A DNA stretch of 64,000 nucleotides from an uncultured Cyclobacteriaceae bacterium (GTDB lineage: Bacteria; Bacteroidota; Bacteroidia; Cytophagales; Cyclobacteriaceae): NCBI GenBank assembly GCA_947492745.1, contig CANLOE010000022.1, positions 1 to 64,000 on the forward strand, written 5' to 3'. How positions within the stretch are numbered: the stretch's first letter is position 1; the number at the start of each line of letters is the position of its first letter. Below are positions 63,966-64,000 of this stretch, in pieces. The notes beneath the pieces were generated by a model. The model was given only the letters and a program-made list of their open reading frames with translations, did not search any database and was not told the origin of the DNA. A program made the position numbers and the translations under genes.

Positions 63966-64000
63966 TACCTTTCTATTTACAACTTTTACGGCAAGAATAC

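Noticed and set aside
1-64000. tRNA, rRNA or CRISPR array
   Set aside because: No cloverleaf with a GTTCGANTC arm, no rRNA-like stretch and no regularly spaced direct repeats were found by reading both strands.

Overview
The window is chromosomal DNA of a member of the Bacteroidota. Evidence: TAnnTTTG-type promoter -7 motifs instead of E. coli-like boxes, few Shine-Dalgarno sequences, a Na+-translocating NADH:quinone reductase (NQR) operon, a tig-clpP-clpX block typical of the phylum, and lipoprotein signal peptides. The NQR operon and a polysaccharide locus carrying a sulfotransferase would fit a marine or saline Cytophagales-like lineage, but genus is not decidable here. No rRNA, tRNA or CRISPR array was seen.

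Layout. 1-2300: AT-rich tandem array of small paralogous membrane-protein genes, each preceded by a short beta-strand-rich remnant. 2900-6930 (minus): M48 peptidase and a DUF2339 multi-pass protein, translationally coupled. 7889-20535 (minus): a three-module NRPS (C-A-T x3) coupled to a one-module PKS protein (KS, linker without AT, ACP, thioesterase). 21389-22327 (minus): AraC-type regulator. 23326-29233 (plus): a complete Nit1C cluster (nitB to nitH type), the set linked in other bacteria to nitrogen starvation and cyanide/nitrile nitrogen use. 30452-33854: tig, clpP, clpX. 35622-54443 (plus): a Wzx/Wzy-type surface polysaccharide locus, from GDP-fucose synthesis (gmd, fcl) through flippase, polymerase, glycosyltransferases alternating with hexapeptide acyltransferases, a sulfotransferase and a priming transferase, to Wza/Wzc-type export and chain-length proteins. 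55347-60086 (minus): nqrABCDE, without nqrF. 60255-61118 (minus): cmk preceded by a 56-residue lipoprotein gene. 61219-64000: small conserved hypothetical genes.

Intergenic DNA is unusually rich in dispersed non-coding repeats. Family R1 (about 170 bp, ends AACCCGGATCATGCATTGG, central GTAGC-ACC-GCTAC hairpin) has about ten intact or decayed copies. Family R2 (about 150-160 bp, inverted ends TATACYCAA) has four copies; one sits inside an R1 copy, so it behaves like a MITE. Family R3 (about 150 bp, GGGATAGC/GCTATCCC hairpin) has three copies, one cut short by an R1 copy. Two weaker families (R4, R5) are also present. The repeats lie between operons and never inside a well-supported gene.

How the parts work together: the NRPS/PKS pair should build a short acyl- or peptide-type metabolite with one C2 unit of extension, but an acyltransferase and a phosphopantetheinyl transferase must act from elsewhere. 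The Nit1C genes form one plus-strand operon with an AraC regulator next to it on the opposite strand. The polysaccharide locus holds nearly everything needed for a fucose-containing, probably acylated and sulfated polymer.
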